Below are positions 41,985-50,161 of a stretch of DNA of 64,000 bases, piece after piece (the first letter of the stretch is position 1; each line of letters begins with the position of its first letter). Source of the DNA: Pseudonocardia sp. N23 (GTDB taxonomy: Bacteria; Actinomycetota; Actinomycetes; Mycobacteriales; Pseudonocardiaceae); assembly GCF_002583555.1 (NCBI RefSeq), contig NZ_BEGX01000077.1:178217-242216 (forward strand), read 5' to 3'. Under the pieces are notes generated by a model, which saw only the letters and a list, made by a program, of their open reading frames with translations, was not told the DNA's origin and did no database searches. Both the position numbers and the translations under genes were made by a program.

Positions 41985-43106
41985 TCAGCGGCGGCTGAGC
42001 GCCCCCGGGCGGGCGTCGAGCAGCCCCGTGTAGATCGACGCCAGCTCGCGTGCCCACCGCCCGGCCTCGAACCGGTCGAGGAACCGGCGCCGCGCGGCCG
42101 CACCCAGACGCTCGCGCCGGTCCGGGTCCGCGGCCAGCTCCGCGACGGCCGCGGCGATCCGCGTCGCCTCCAGCGGCACCAGGACCCCGGTGTCGCGGGT
42201 GACGATCTCGGGGATGCCGCCCGTCGTGCTCGCGACCGCGGGCACCCCCGCCCCCAGGCCCTCGACCAGCGCGCGCGGCATCGCGTCGTTGCGGGTGGTG
42301 TGCACCAGGAGGTCGGCGGCCTTCAGCAGCGCGAGCGGGTCGTCGACGAGATGGAAGACGATACGCGCGGCGAGCTCGTCGTCACGGTCGACGCGGGACT
42401 CCAGCCACGGCCGCAGCGGACCGTCACCGCCGAGGACGACGATGACCGGCGCACTGTCGGGCAGCGCGGCCACGGCGTCGAGCAGCAGGTCCTGACCCTT
42501 TCCGCGGCGCATCGGCGCGACGGAGGCGACCAGCACCTTCCCGGGGCCGACGCCGAGGCGCCCGCGCAGCCGCTCCCGTTCGCCCGTATCGGCGGGGCCG
42601 GGGTCGGTGACCCCGTTGGGCAGCACCACGAGGTCGGCCCCCGCCCCGGCGTACCAGTCACGCTGCAGCTGCGAGATCGCGATCGTGCGGGTGACGAACC
42701 GGCGCCGGGCCAGGATCTTCGCGGCCCGCTTCGCCCGGTCGGTGACGTCGGCGGGCTGGTCCTCGATCCGGTGCAACGTCGACACCACCGGAAGCCGCAG
42801 CCGGGCACCCGCCGCGCCCCCGACGACGTCGGCGTTCCCGACGTGGGTGTGCACGACCTCGCTGCGGTGCCGGCGCAGCACCTCGATCGCCCGGGTCACC
42901 GCCCGTGGGTCCCACGGGGCGCTCCCCAGGTCCTCCACCGGCACCCCGAGGCGGTGCAGCTCGGCCGCGACCGGCGAGCGCGTCGCCGTCGAGATCGCGA
43001 CGACGACCATCTCCATCCCCGCCGCGGGCGCCGCCCGGGCGAGGTCGACGAGACCGTTCTCGGGTTCGTCGGGATGGAGCGACGCGACGACATGGGCAAC
43101 GCGCAC
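41985..43106 (-). CDS. Glycosyltransferase family 4 protein
   Basis: 373 aa, GT-B fold. N-terminal acceptor domain 'RVAHVVASLHPDEPENGLVDLAR', middle 'VVHTHVGNADVVGG' and 'TIAISQLQRDWYAGAGADLVVLPNGV', then the nucleotide-sugar site 'VASVAPMRRGKGQDLLLDAV' and the E-x7-E region 'MPRALVEGLGAGVPAVASTTGGIPE'. It transfers a sugar from a nucleotide donor to an unknown acceptor. GTG 43106 has an AGGAGGTCAG leader. It converges with galK and stands alone. Confidence 0.88.
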   Translation of the reverse strand: MRVAHVVASLHPDEPENGLVDLARAAPAAGMEMVVVAISTATRSPVAAELHRLGVPVEDLGSAPWDPRAVTRAIEVLRRHRSEVVHTHVGNADVVGGAAGARLRLPVVSTLHRIEDQPADVTDRAKRAAKILARRRFVTRTIAISQLQRDWYAGAGADLVVLPNGVTDPGPADTGERERLRGRLGVGPGKVLVASVAPMRRGKGQDLLLDAVAALPDSAPVIVVLGGDGPLRPWLESRVDRDDELAARIVFHLVDDPLALLKAADLLVHTTRNDAMPRALVEGLGAGVPAVASTTGGIPEIVTRDTGVLVPLEATRIAAAVAELAADPDRRERLGAAARRRFLDRFEAGRWARELASIYTGLLDARPGALSRR

Positions 43107-43270
43107 GGGGCTGACCTCCTGCTCCGGCCGGTCGGCACCCGGGCCGGGGGAGCGTCGCCGCCGGGGGCGGCGTCGCTGTCACCCCGTCGGGTGATGTCCG
43201 TGGCGGACCCTACCGAGGTCGCCCCGGTGGGGCAGGGGCAGGCGGGGGCCGGCGCCGGCGCGGGTCCGGC

Positions 43271-43522
43271 TCAGGCGGAGCGTCGCCGCCGACGGGTCCG
43301 TCCGCGCGCGGAGCCGGCCACGACGGTGCACGCGTCGCACGGCTTCCCGTCGGGCGCCACGAGCGACGCCGGCGACACCACATGGCCGCAGATCGCCTGG
43401 TAGCGGCCGGTGTCGGCCGCGGTGGACCGGGTGAGCTCGGTGTCGGGGACGGCATGGGAGCGATCGTCGAGCCGGCACGTCACCGCGACCGTCACCACGG
43501 GGGACGGGTCGTCGACCGTCAT
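43271..43522 (-). CDS. Small conserved CGH/CxxC protein
   Basis: 83 aa. The middle reads 'RYQAICGHVVSPASLVAPDGKPCDAC', with CGH and CxxC that could hold zinc. It ends in an Arg-rich tail ('ARGRTRRRRR'). Short proteins with this pattern recur, as I recall, near DUF397/XRE modules of Pseudonocardiales; function is unknown. Start ATG 43522 was preferred to 43573. It is divergent from the DUF397 gene across a region containing a palindrome and an iteron-like array. Confidence 0.7.
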   Translation of the reverse strand: MTVDDPSPVVTVAVTCRLDDRSHAVPDTELTRSTAADTGRYQAICGHVVSPASLVAPDGKPCDACTVVAGSARGRTRRRRRSA

Positions 43523-43596
43523 CCCGACGACAGGGTCGGCGCCCTGAGCTCGTCCTGCACGTCCCACTGCCACGTCCTGTCCGTCCCGGCAATCGA

Positions 43597-43678
43597 CCGG
43601 ACCCGGGTCCGGACGCCGCGCACGCTATCGTTCCCGTCTCGACAGGTGTCTGCAAGGTCGTCTGCACGTGCATCTGCA
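43597..43678. promoter_or_regulatory. Operator-like region upstream of the DUF397/XRE module
   Basis: Three elements lie between the divergent small genes: a perfect 16-bp palindrome CCGGACCCGGGTCCGG (43597-43612); a -10 box TATCGT (43626-43631); and three direct copies of TCTGCA at 43649, 43661 and 43673, spaced exactly 12 nt. The array lies between the -10 and the DUF397 start (43716). Direct half-sites a little over one helical turn apart suggest cooperative binding, perhaps by the XRE protein of the module. Confidence 0.5.
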
Positions 43679-43715
43679 AGCACGAGTCGCCTGTCCGGCG
43701 GATCGGGGGACGAGC

Positions 43716-43985
43716 ATGACGACATCGGACACGGATGTGGACGAGGGCCCGGAGGGGAACGCGGCCTGGCTGCCCGCCGCCGCTCTCGCGGCCGTCACGT
43801 GGCGCAAGGCGACCGCCAGCAACCCCAGCGGCGACTGCGTCGAGGTGGCCGTCCTCCCGGACGGGGACGTTGCGGTCCGTAACTCCCGCGCCCCCCACGG
43901 CCCGGCGCTCGTCTACACCCGCGCGGAGATCGCCGCCTTCGTCGCCGGTGTCCGCGGCGGCGAGTTCGACGACCTGACCTGCTGA
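43716..43985 (+). CDS. DUF397 domain protein
   Basis: 89 aa. After an acidic N-terminus the DUF397 pattern is plain: 'VTWRKATASNPSGDCVEVAVLPDGDVAVRNS' and 'LVYTRAEIAAFVAGVRGGEFDDLTC'. DUF397 proteins are small partners of XRE-DUF5753 regulators in actinobacteria, in modules tied to development and secondary metabolism. The XRE gene follows on the same strand after 131 bp. Start ATG 43716; upstream in-frame ATG 43668 overlaps the repeat array. Confidence 0.88.
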   Translation: MTTSDTDVDEGPEGNAAWLPAAALAAVTWRKATASNPSGDCVEVAVLPDGDVAVRNSRAPHGPALVYTRAEIAAFVAGVRGGEFDDLTC

Positions 43986-44116
43986 TCGCCCGACCTGCCG
44001 ACAGCCGGAACCGGCGACGCCGTTCGGCGACGACCGCCGCTGCCGCCGCTCCGGAGCGCGCACACGTCGCTATGCTGCGTGACGACCGTGCGTTCCCGGC
44101 GTCTGGAGCCCGTCCC

Positions 44117-45007
44117 GTGACCACACCCGGACCACCGCCCCGGCTGCCCGATCCCGGCCACAGCGGCCCCACGGTCCTGCGCATCGTGCTCGGCACCCAG
44201 CTGCGGCGGATGCGGGAGGCCAACGGCGTCACCCGCGAACAGGCCGGAGACCACATCCGGGCCTCGCACGCCAAGATCAGCCGGCTCGAGCTCGGCCGCG
44301 TCGGGTTCAAGGAACGCGACATCGTCGACCTCCTCACCCTCTACGGCGTCACCGACGACCGCGAACGGGCCGAGTTCATGGAGCTCGTCACCCAGGCCAA
44401 CGCTCCCGGCTGGTGGCAGCATTACGGCGACATGCTGCCCAGCTGGTTCGAGATGTACCTGCGGCTCGAACAGGCCGCGTCGGTGATCCGCACCTTCCAG
44501 GTCCAGTTCGTCCCCGGCCTGCTGCAGACCGAGGACTACGCCCGCTCGGTCATCGTCGCCGGGCACCAGGGCGAGTCCGTCGAGGACATCGACCGCCGCG
44601 TCCAGCTGCGCATGACCCGGCAGAAGCTGCTGACCGAGCCGGGATCCCCGCGGCTGTGGGCGGTCGTCGACGAGGCCGCGCTGCGCAGGCCCTTCGGCCC
44701 GCCGCGTGTCATGCGCAGCCAGCTCGACCACCTGCTGCACATGGTCGAGATGCCCAACGTGTCGGTGCAGGTCCTGCCGTTCCGGTTCGGCGGGCACGCC
44801 GCCGCGGGCGGACCGTTCACGATCCTTCGCTTCGCCGAGCCGGACCTGCCCGACATCGTCTACCTCGAGCAGCTCACGAGCGCGGTCTACCTGGAGAAGC
44901 GCTCCGAGGTGGAGAGCTACCTCGCCGTCATGGAGCGGGTGTGCGTCCAGGCCGAGACCCCGGCCCGCAGCGCCGAGATGGTGATGCGGATCCGCCAGGA
45001 CCTCTGA
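44117..45007 (+). CDS. XRE regulator with DUF5753 domain
   Basis: 296 aa. The N-terminal HTH is 'LGTQLRRMREANGVTREQAGDHIRASHAKISRLELGRV'; the rest is DUF5753 ('FVPGLLQTEDYARSVI', 'VVDEAALRRPFGP', 'HMVEMPNVSVQVLPFRFGGHAA', 'ILRFAEPDLPDIVYLEQLTSAVYLEK'). These act as DNA-binding partners of DUF397 proteins. GTG 44117 was chosen because an upstream ATG (44072) lies inside a likely -10 box TATGCT (44071-44076) and adds non-conserved residues. It ends 15 bp from the convergent methyltransferase gene. Confidence 0.9.
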   Translation: MTTPGPPPRLPDPGHSGPTVLRIVLGTQLRRMREANGVTREQAGDHIRASHAKISRLELGRVGFKERDIVDLLTLYGVTDDRERAEFMELVTQANAPGWWQHYGDMLPSWFEMYLRLEQAASVIRTFQVQFVPGLLQTEDYARSVIVAGHQGESVEDIDRRVQLRMTRQKLLTEPGSPRLWAVVDEAALRRPFGPPRVMRSQLDHLLHMVEMPNVSVQVLPFRFGGHAAAGGPFTILRFAEPDLPDIVYLEQLTSAVYLEKRSEVESYLAVMERVCVQAETPARSAEMVMRIRQDL

Positions 45008-45012
45008 CGCCT

Positions 45013-45036
45013 GCCGGGCTCGTCAGCCCGCCCGGC
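45013..45036. terminator. Hairpin between convergent XRE and methyltransferase genes
   Basis: GCCGGGC (45013-45019) pairs with GCCCGGC (45030-45036), with an inner GGGCT/AGCCC option. It overlaps the last codons of the minus-strand methyltransferase gene and lies just after the XRE stop. No U-run. Confidence 0.4.
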
Positions 45037-45856
45037 GGCCGATGCCGCCCGCGTAGAGCGTGTGCACCGGGCTGTCGGTCGGCGTGGCCGCGTCGGGACG
45101 CCAGTCGTTCGCGTAGACCAGGCCCGGCTCGACCATGTCGAGGCCGTCGAAGAACCGGCGGATCTCGTCCCACGTGCGGAACCGGCCCGTGCCCAGCCCG
45201 CCCTGCAGGAAGCCGTTCTCCAGCTTCGCGGCGCGCGGCTCGTCGTCGTCGAGGAAGTGCGACAGCAGCATGTAGCTGCCGACCGGCAGCCGGTCGCGCA
45301 GCGTCGCGACGATCCCGTACGGGTCCTCGTCGTCGGCGAGGTGCTGCACGATGCCCGACAGCAGCAGCGCGAACGGCTGCGACAGATCGATCAGGCCGGT
45401 CACCGTCGGGTCGGCGAGGATCGCCGCCGGGTTGCGCAGGTCGGCGGTGATGACCTCCGTCGTCGCGTCCTTCGCGAGGAGCGCCCGCCCGTGGGCCAGC
45501 ACCCCCGGGTCGTTGTCGACGTAGACCACCCTCGTCGCCGGGGCGATCGCGTGCGCCAGCTCGTGGACGTTGCCCTCGGTGGGCAGGCCCGACCCGATGT
45601 CGAGGATCTGGCGGACGCCCGCCTCCTCGACCAGGTAGCGGACGCCGCGACGCAGCAGGTTCCGGTTGTCCTTCGCGATGACCGGCGCGTCCGGGAGCGC
45701 GTCGATGAAGCCCTGCGCGGCGCGCCGGTCGATCTCGAAGTGCTGCTTACCGCCGAGGACGTAGTCGTACACGCGGGCGATCGACGGCCTGGAGAGGTCG
45801 GGCTCGGCGGGGTCGTCCTGCGACGTCCCCGGGCGGCCGGCCGGTCGATCGTTCAC
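45023..45856 (-). CDS. SAM-dependent methyltransferase (PF04672 family)
   Basis: 277 aa. The family signature 'SRPSIARVYDYVLGGKQHFEIDR' opens the domain; the SAM loop is 'ILDIGSGLPTEGNVHE' and 'VVYVDNDPGVLAHG' is the second motif. 'LLLSGIVQHLADDEDP' and 'SYMLLSHFLDDDEP' follow. PF04672 enzymes are actinobacterial and of unknown substrate, commonly found beside XRE/DUF397 genes as here. GTG 45856 has GAGGAG 8 nt upstream; the earlier ATG at 45940 lacks a family-like sequence. Confidence 0.88.
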   Translation of the reverse strand: MNDRPAGRPGTSQDDPAEPDLSRPSIARVYDYVLGGKQHFEIDRRAAQGFIDALPDAPVIAKDNRNLLRRGVRYLVEEAGVRQILDIGSGLPTEGNVHELAHAIAPATRVVYVDNDPGVLAHGRALLAKDATTEVITADLRNPAAILADPTVTGLIDLSQPFALLLSGIVQHLADDEDPYGIVATLRDRLPVGSYMLLSHFLDDDEPRAAKLENGFLQGGLGTGRFRTWDEIRRFFDGLDMVEPGLVYANDWRPDAATPTDSPVHTLYAGGIGRRAG

Positions 45857-45976
45857 CGCGTGTACTCCTCGTGCTGGGTGTCGGCGCCCGGGGCCGAAAA
45901 GGCCGGTCCCGGGAGGTGCTGACCCTAGCGAGATCGTCACCGCCGCCTCACCGGCGGGCGGGGCGTGTCGGCGCGC

Positions 45977-47014
45977 TCAGCCTGTCGGGCCACCCTCGCC
46001 GCGCTCGCCGTCGGGATGCTGCGGCAGCCCGAACAGCGGGAACAGGCTGGTGTCGAGGAAGTGGCTGAAGCCGATGATCCGGCCGCCCTCGATGTGCAGC
46101 ACCTGGATCGAGAACGGCTGATGCAGCCCGCCCGGCCCGCTCGGCCGGTACGACGCGAACGCCGGCTGCCCGTTGGCCTCGAACGGCAGCAGCCGCGACC
46201 CGCGGCACTCGGCACCGGGCCGCCCGTCGGCCATCCACGTGATGATGTCGTCGCGGCCACGCATCCACAGCGCGAACGGCGGCATGACCTGCACCGCGTC
46301 CTCCGCGATGAGCCCGACGAGCGCTTCCATGTCGAACGCCTCGAAGGCCCTCACGTAGCGGTCGAGCAGGGCCCGCTGCCCGTCGTCCATCGGGTCGGGC
46401 CGGTCGTCGGTGGTGTCGCGGGAGCCCATCGTGGCCCGGGCGCGCTGCAGGGCGCTGTTGACCGAAGCGACCGACGTGTCGAGCAGCTCCGCCGTCTCCG
46501 CCGCCGACCACGCCAGCACCTCGCGCAGGATCAGCACCGCACGCTGGCGCGGCGGCAGGTACTGCAGGGCCGCGACGAAGGCCAGCCGGATCGACTCCCG
46601 CGCCACCGCCGTCTCCGCCGGGTCCGCCGCCGACGGCAGCACCCGCGTGTCGGCCATCGGCTCCACCCACGCCGTCGCGTCGAGCGGCTCGCCCAGCGCC
46701 TCGGCGACCGGCCGGCCCGCGGCCGTCAGGTCCATCGGCAGGGCGCGGCGCTTGCGGCCCTTCAGCATGTCGAGGCAGACGTTGGTGGTGATCCGGTACA
46801 TCCACGAGCGCAGCGACGACCGCCCGTCGAACTTCGCCAGGCCCCGCCATGCCCGGATCATGGCCTCCTGGACCGCGTCCTCGGCCTCGAACGCCGAGCC
46901 CAGCATCCGGTAGCTGTAGGCCGTCAGCTCCCGGCGGTGTTCCTCCAGGCGTGGGTCGAAGCCGCCCAGAGCTGCGGCGTCGGCGGCCGCCGGCTGCGTC
47001 GCCAGGTCGGTCAT
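45977..47014 (-). CDS. ECF RNA polymerase sigma factor, SigX5/SigG type with SnoaL-like tail
   Basis: 345 aa. Sigma-2 region: 'AYSYRMLGSAFEAEDAVQEAMIRAWRGL' and 'SSLRSWMYRITTNVCLDMLKGRKRRA'. Sigma-4: 'LPPRQRAVLILREVLAWSAAETAELLDTSVASVNSALQRAR'. Residues ~215-330 are a SnoaL/NTF2-like domain that in this group modulates activity in place of a classic anti-sigma. I recognise the TIGR02960 (SigX5) pattern. No partner anti-sigma gene is directly adjacent, though an RsbW-like ATPase lies 149 bp upstream on the same strand. Confidence 0.9.
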   Translation of the reverse strand: MTDLATQPAAADAAALGGFDPRLEEHRRELTAYSYRMLGSAFEAEDAVQEAMIRAWRGLAKFDGRSSLRSWMYRITTNVCLDMLKGRKRRALPMDLTAAGRPVAEALGEPLDATAWVEPMADTRVLPSAADPAETAVARESIRLAFVAALQYLPPRQRAVLILREVLAWSAAETAELLDTSVASVNSALQRARATMGSRDTTDDRPDPMDDGQRALLDRYVRAFEAFDMEALVGLIAEDAVQVMPPFALWMRGRDDIITWMADGRPGAECRGSRLLPFEANGQPAFASYRPSGPGGLHQPFSIQVLHIEGGRIIGFSHFLDTSLFPLFGLPQHPDGERGEGGPTG

Positions 47015-47125
47015 GGCTCGAACCCCCAGGGTCGGTCGGACACGGTCGACCCCGGCCGTGAGACGACCCGGGCCCTCGAGGAGCCAGCATAGGGACGGAC
47101 ACCGACGAAAACGCCCGCCCCGATC

Positions 47126-47146
47126 ACCCCGGGCGGCACCCGGGGT
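47126..47146 (-). terminator. Hairpin after the RsbW-like gene
   Basis: ACCCCGGG and CCCGGGGT form a perfect 8-bp stem around CGGCA, 16 nt beyond the stop of the minus-strand ATPase gene and upstream of the sigma factor start. It separates the two genes. Confidence 0.55.
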
Positions 47147-47162
47147 CCGGCGCGCGGGCCCT

Positions 47163-47567
47163 TCAGCCGGGTGGGTCGTGCGAGGTCAGATGGATGGTCG
47201 TGCCCGCGCTGCCGTGTTCGATGCGCACCTCGCCGGACAGCTCACGGATCATCGGCAACCCGAACCCGCGGGCCGGGCACCGCCGGGCGATGCCGTTCCA
47301 GTCGCCGCAGTCGTGCACCGTGCAGTCGACGCGGCGTGTCCCTCCGGTCGACGAGAGCCGCGCGTCGAGCCGCACCCCGCCGCAACGTTTCGCGCAGCCG
47401 TGCTCGACCGCGTTCGAGACGGCCTCGTTGACGGCGAGCACGACGTCGGCGGCGGCCTCCGCGGTCCAGCCGGCCGCCGCGAGCCAGCGACCGAGGTCGC
47501 GGCGCATGGGCTCCAGCGCAGCAGGGGTACAGGCGACCGGCCAGGACACCGCCCCCGCTGCACTCAT
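47163..47567 (-). CDS. RsbW-like ATP-binding protein (HATPase_c_2)
   Basis: 134 aa. The GHKL kinase fold is shown by the N-box 'VLAVNEAVSNAVEHGC' (E-x2-x-N) and the G-boxes 'VHDCGDWNG' and 'GFGLPMIRELSGEVRIEHGSAGTTIHL'. Such proteins are serine kinases/anti-sigma factors that hold a sigma factor or phosphorylate a STAS antagonist. Two STAS genes lie 2-3 kb away and an ECF sigma gene is adjacent. Start ATG 47567 fits the usual length; an upstream ATG at 47648 adds an Arg-rich leader. Confidence 0.85.
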   Translation of the reverse strand: MSAAGAVSWPVACTPAALEPMRRDLGRWLAAAGWTAEAAADVVLAVNEAVSNAVEHGCAKRCGGVRLDARLSSTGGTRRVDCTVHDCGDWNGIARRCPARGFGLPMIRELSGEVRIEHGSAGTTIHLTSHDPPG

Positions 47568-47765
47568 CGCCGCCCCGTCACCGCTTCGACCGTCCCCGGC
47601 CCTCGTGGTCGCACGAACTGCGGATACCCGCGGTGGTCGTGAACCCAAACCGGGAGCCCTGCCCGGTCCCGTGGGTGATCACCGGGAGCGGGACCCGTAG
47701 CGGCAGGGGTGACGTCCATGCCCGGTGGACGCCGATCACCGATCGGCGCCGCCCGGGCGACGGGG

Positions 47766-48281
47766 TCAGGCTCGCGCCGAGCGCTCCAGGACTCCGCGCA
47801 GGAGGGCGGCCTGGCCGGCGTGCTGGGCGTCGTCGTCGACGACGCTGACGAGCCGGACGCCGAGGGTCACCGGCGGGTCCCAGCGCTCGTCGACGACACG
47901 GTCGAGGTCGTCCGGGCCGACCGTGCGCAGGAACGCGAGCGTCCGCTCGGTGACGGCGGCGAGGTAGCCGCGCAGCAGGTCCGCGGACGGGCGGACGGCG
48001 GCGACGTCGTCGGGGGTGTGGCCGTAGCCGGTGGCGGCGTCGGCGAGGGGGAGGGCGAACCGGTCGGCCCAGCCGTCGGCGGTCCAGGTCTGCTCACGCC
48101 CGGCGACCTCGCAGACGTGGTCGTCCTGCACCCGGATCAGGTGCCACACCAGCCAGGCGATCGTGTTGCCCTCCGGGTCGGGCCGGCCGTACAGCACGGC
48201 GTCGCCGATCCCGTCGAGCGTGGCGCCCACGGTGTCGGGGATGCGGCCGAACGCGTCGGCGAGCAGGTCGGCTGGGGTCAC
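47766..48281 (-). CDS. DinB-like protein (DUF664 type)
   Basis: 171 aa, four-helix bundle. 'NTIAWLVWHLIRVQDDHVCEV' has the first metal His, and 'TLGVRLVSVVDDDAQHAGQAALLRGVLE' the C-terminal H-x3 of the DinB metal site. Members include thiol-dependent S-transferases and mycothiol-linked enzymes; here no substrate can be read. GTG 48281 has GGAGG 9 nt upstream. It lies alone between the RsbW-like gene and the remnant of a monooxygenase. Confidence 0.83.
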   Translation of the reverse strand: MTPADLLADAFGRIPDTVGATLDGIGDAVLYGRPDPEGNTIAWLVWHLIRVQDDHVCEVAGREQTWTADGWADRFALPLADAATGYGHTPDDVAAVRPSADLLRGYLAAVTERTLAFLRTVGPDDLDRVVDERWDPPVTLGVRLVSVVDDDAQHAGQAALLRGVLERSARA

Positions 48282-48465
48282 GGGGGCGGCCTCCTGTGTG
48301 GACGGCCGAGCGGCGGCGAGTCGTGCGGCGCGCCCGGGAAGGAGTGGACGGTCGGCGACGCTACGCACGATCCGGCGCCGCCGCAGCACGTCCCGGGACA
48401 CCGTGTCCGAGAGCGGCGGCGAGCGGACGGAGGCGGCGACGGCGGCGCGCGCGTCGGCGGCGATC

Positions 48466-48660
48466 CGGGAGCCCTGCTGCTCGACGCGACGTCCGACGGT
48501 TCGGTGTCCGCGGTCGCGGCCGGCAGGGCCGACGCCGTCAGGGTCGAGCCGGTCCGGAGAACCTGCTGGTGCGGCCCGACGGCGTCGTGGCCTGGGGTGG
48601 GCCGACGGCCGACGGTCTCGACACGGCGCTGACCCACTGGTTCGGCCCGCCGCGCTCACC
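48466..48660 (+). pseudogene. C-terminal remnant of an FAD-dependent aromatic hydroxylase
   Basis: Two frames carry pieces of the same family: 'GALLLDATSDGSVSAVAAGRADAV' to about 48550, then after a frameshift 'ENLLVRPDGVVAWGGPTADGLDTALTHWFG'. The latter is the thioredoxin-like C-terminus of PheA/rifampin-monooxygenase-type flavoproteins. The ~400-residue FAD domain is missing, so it is a decayed tail. The second piece runs in frame, without a stop, into the zinc-ribbon gene that follows. Borders approximate. Confidence 0.55.
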
Positions 48661-48676
48661 GGGGGACACTGGGGGC

Positions 48677-48910
48677 GTGGGCGACAGCGACCGGACCGGT
48701 GACGACGAGCAGCACGACGACGGCACGGACGTCGGGGGCACGGACGTCGGGGGCACGGACGTCGGGGGCACGGACGTCGGGGGCACGGACGTCGGCGGCT
48801 CACCCGCATGCTTCGCCCACCTGCTGTGCCCGGAGTGTTCCGCGGTCCCCGAGGACGGCGCGGCGCGGTGCTGGCGCTGCGGGACGACCCTGCCGGCCCG
48901 CGACGCCTGA
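48677..48910 (+). CDS. Small zinc-ribbon protein with GTDVG repeats
   Basis: 77 aa from GTG 48677. An acidic start is followed by five perfect Gly-Thr-Asp-Val-Gly repeats, then 'CPECSAVPEDGAARCWRC', a four-cysteine zinc ribbon, and a short tail. The ribbon resembles those of small actinobacterial nucleic-acid- or protein-binding proteins; no family is recognised. The frame is open upstream into a monooxygenase remnant, so the start is uncertain and part of the N-terminus may be recruited sequence. Confidence 0.55.
   Translation: MGDSDRTGDDEQHDDGTDVGGTDVGGTDVGGTDVGGTDVGGSPACFAHLLCPECSAVPEDGAARCWRCGTTLPARDA
48722..48796. repeat. 15-nt tandem repeat, 5 copies, in frame
   Basis: GGCACGGACGTCGGG is repeated five times without gap (last copy ends GGC) and encodes Gly-Thr-Asp-Val-Gly. 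The near-identity at nucleotide level indicates recent expansion and probable copy-number variation between strains. Confidence 0.9.
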
Positions 48911-48919
48911 ACGGCCCGG

Positions 48920-49192
48920 TCAGGCGCGGGGCGAGATCCGCACCCCGGCGCGCCGGGCGATGTGTGCCGAGGCGGCGGGGGAGAGGCCGCGGCGGCGGTC
49001 GTCCCAGTCACCGCGGTCGGGGACGTCGATCGGCGAGTGGCCGGACCCGGCCGGGGCACACGGCAGGTTGTGCACGTGGGTGTGGTTCCACAGGACCGTG
49101 CCGTCGGGCAGGACGCGGTCGATGTGCGCCAGCTCGAGGTGCGCGTCGTGGTCGGCCACGTAGCCGTAGCAGCGTTCGCAGATGCGGATCAT
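48920..49192 (-). CDS. Small CxxC protein
   Basis: 90 aa. 'IRICERCYGYVADHDAHLELAHIDRVLPDGTVLWNH' gives a CxxC followed by several His (H-x-H), compatible with a metal site. The C-terminus is Arg-rich ('SAHIARRAGVRISPRA'). No family recognised. Start ATG 49192; the longer frame upstream is low-complexity. It converges with the zinc-ribbon gene (9-bp gap). Confidence 0.6.
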   Translation of the reverse strand: MIRICERCYGYVADHDAHLELAHIDRVLPDGTVLWNHTHVHNLPCAPAGSGHSPIDVPDRGDWDDRRRGLSPAASAHIARRAGVRISPRA

Positions 49193-49518
49193 CGATCGGT
49201 CTCCAGCGGCCGGGCCCGCGCTCCCGCGGACGTGTCGGAGGGGGTGCCGCGTCGACGTCGACGGTGATGCCGGTCCACCCGTGTGGTTGCGGGTCGGGAC
49301 ACCGCAACCGAGTGGAAGTGTCTCATTTCGAGACGAGGTTCGGCTGTTGCCTACGCCACGCGCAAGGATGTCCGGCCGCGACTGGACCGATCCGGACGGC
49401 GTCGCGGTTGCCGCGGGGGTCGTGGTCGGCCAGAGTGGTCGTTGCAGGGACGCATCGTGTTGAGCAGGCAGCATGCGCGCCGTTCCACCCCACGACCATC
49501 TTTCGGCCGGGAGTGACG
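49193..49518. other. Intergenic region upstream of the STAS gene
   Basis: 326 bp between the divergent CxxC and STAS genes. It holds a short hairpin GTCTC/GAGAC around ATTTC near 49320 and no convincing gene. It probably contains both promoters; no clear -35/-10 pair could be assigned. Confidence 0.4.
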
Positions 49519-49917
49519 ATGAGTCCGATGATCAGCCCCGCCCCGGGCGGGTTCGAGGTGCGGGCACACGTGCCCGTCCCGACGGTGGCGGTGCTGCGTC
49601 CCGAGGGCGAGCTCGACATGGTCACCTCACCGGAGCTCGTCGTCCGCGTCGAGTTCCATCTCGACCAGGAGCGCCACGTCGTGGTCGACCTGCGCGACGT
49701 CGACCTGCTGACGTCCAACGCGCTCCACGCCCTGCTCGCGGTCCACGCGGCCGCTCAGCGCCGGGGGCTGAGGCTCCGGCTCACCGGCACCGACCACACC
49801 GCGGTCACGCGGGTGCTCGGCCAGACCGGTCTCGACGCGGTGCTGCCGATCTCGGCGTCGAGCACCGAGGAGGTCGTCGCCGCGCTGGCGCACCCGCGCC
49901 CGGTGCAGCGGGACTGA
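49519..49917 (+). CDS. STAS domain anti-sigma factor antagonist
   Basis: 132 aa. The STAS core is 'TVAVLRPEGELDMVTSPELVVRVEF', 'HVVVDLRDVDLLTSNALHALLAVHAAAQ', 'LRLRLTGTDHTAVTRVLGQTGLDAVLPI'. The phosphorylatable Ser/Thr of the family is at 'DLLTSNALHAL' (T-S pair). It would bind and inactivate an RsbW-type kinase, freeing a sigma factor. The candidate kinase is the gene at 47163-47567. ATG 49519 follows GGGAG; a GTG 6 nt upstream is possible. Confidence 0.85.
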   Translation: MSPMISPAPGGFEVRAHVPVPTVAVLRPEGELDMVTSPELVVRVEFHLDQERHVVVDLRDVDLLTSNALHALLAVHAAAQRRGLRLRLTGTDHTAVTRVLGQTGLDAVLPISASSTEEVVAALAHPRPVQRD

Positions 49918-50161
49918 CCGGACCGCACGCGGGGCGACCGACCGGGCGTTCCCGGGCTCGCCCGCGCCACGCCGCCCTACGTGGTCCGTCCGGCGCTGAC
50001 GGGTCGTTGGTCCCTACCGGACGGACGGGTGCCGGGTATGGACTCCGCCCAGGCAGCGACGCCTGGTCCATCGGGGGCCCTCTCCTCACAGGGAGGAAGG
50101 CGGACACCAGCGCGCGCCGCCCGTTCCGGGACGTTCCCGGCAGCTCGCCCTGGAGGACCTC

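Noticed and set aside
47709-48632. 307-codon plus-strand frame opposite the DinB gene
   Set aside because: Mostly antisense to the DinB gene; only its end matches a real family, and that is reported as a pseudogene.
48722-48796. Possible CRISPR-like repeats
   Set aside because: The 15-nt units are contiguous with no spacers and are in frame within a coding sequence.
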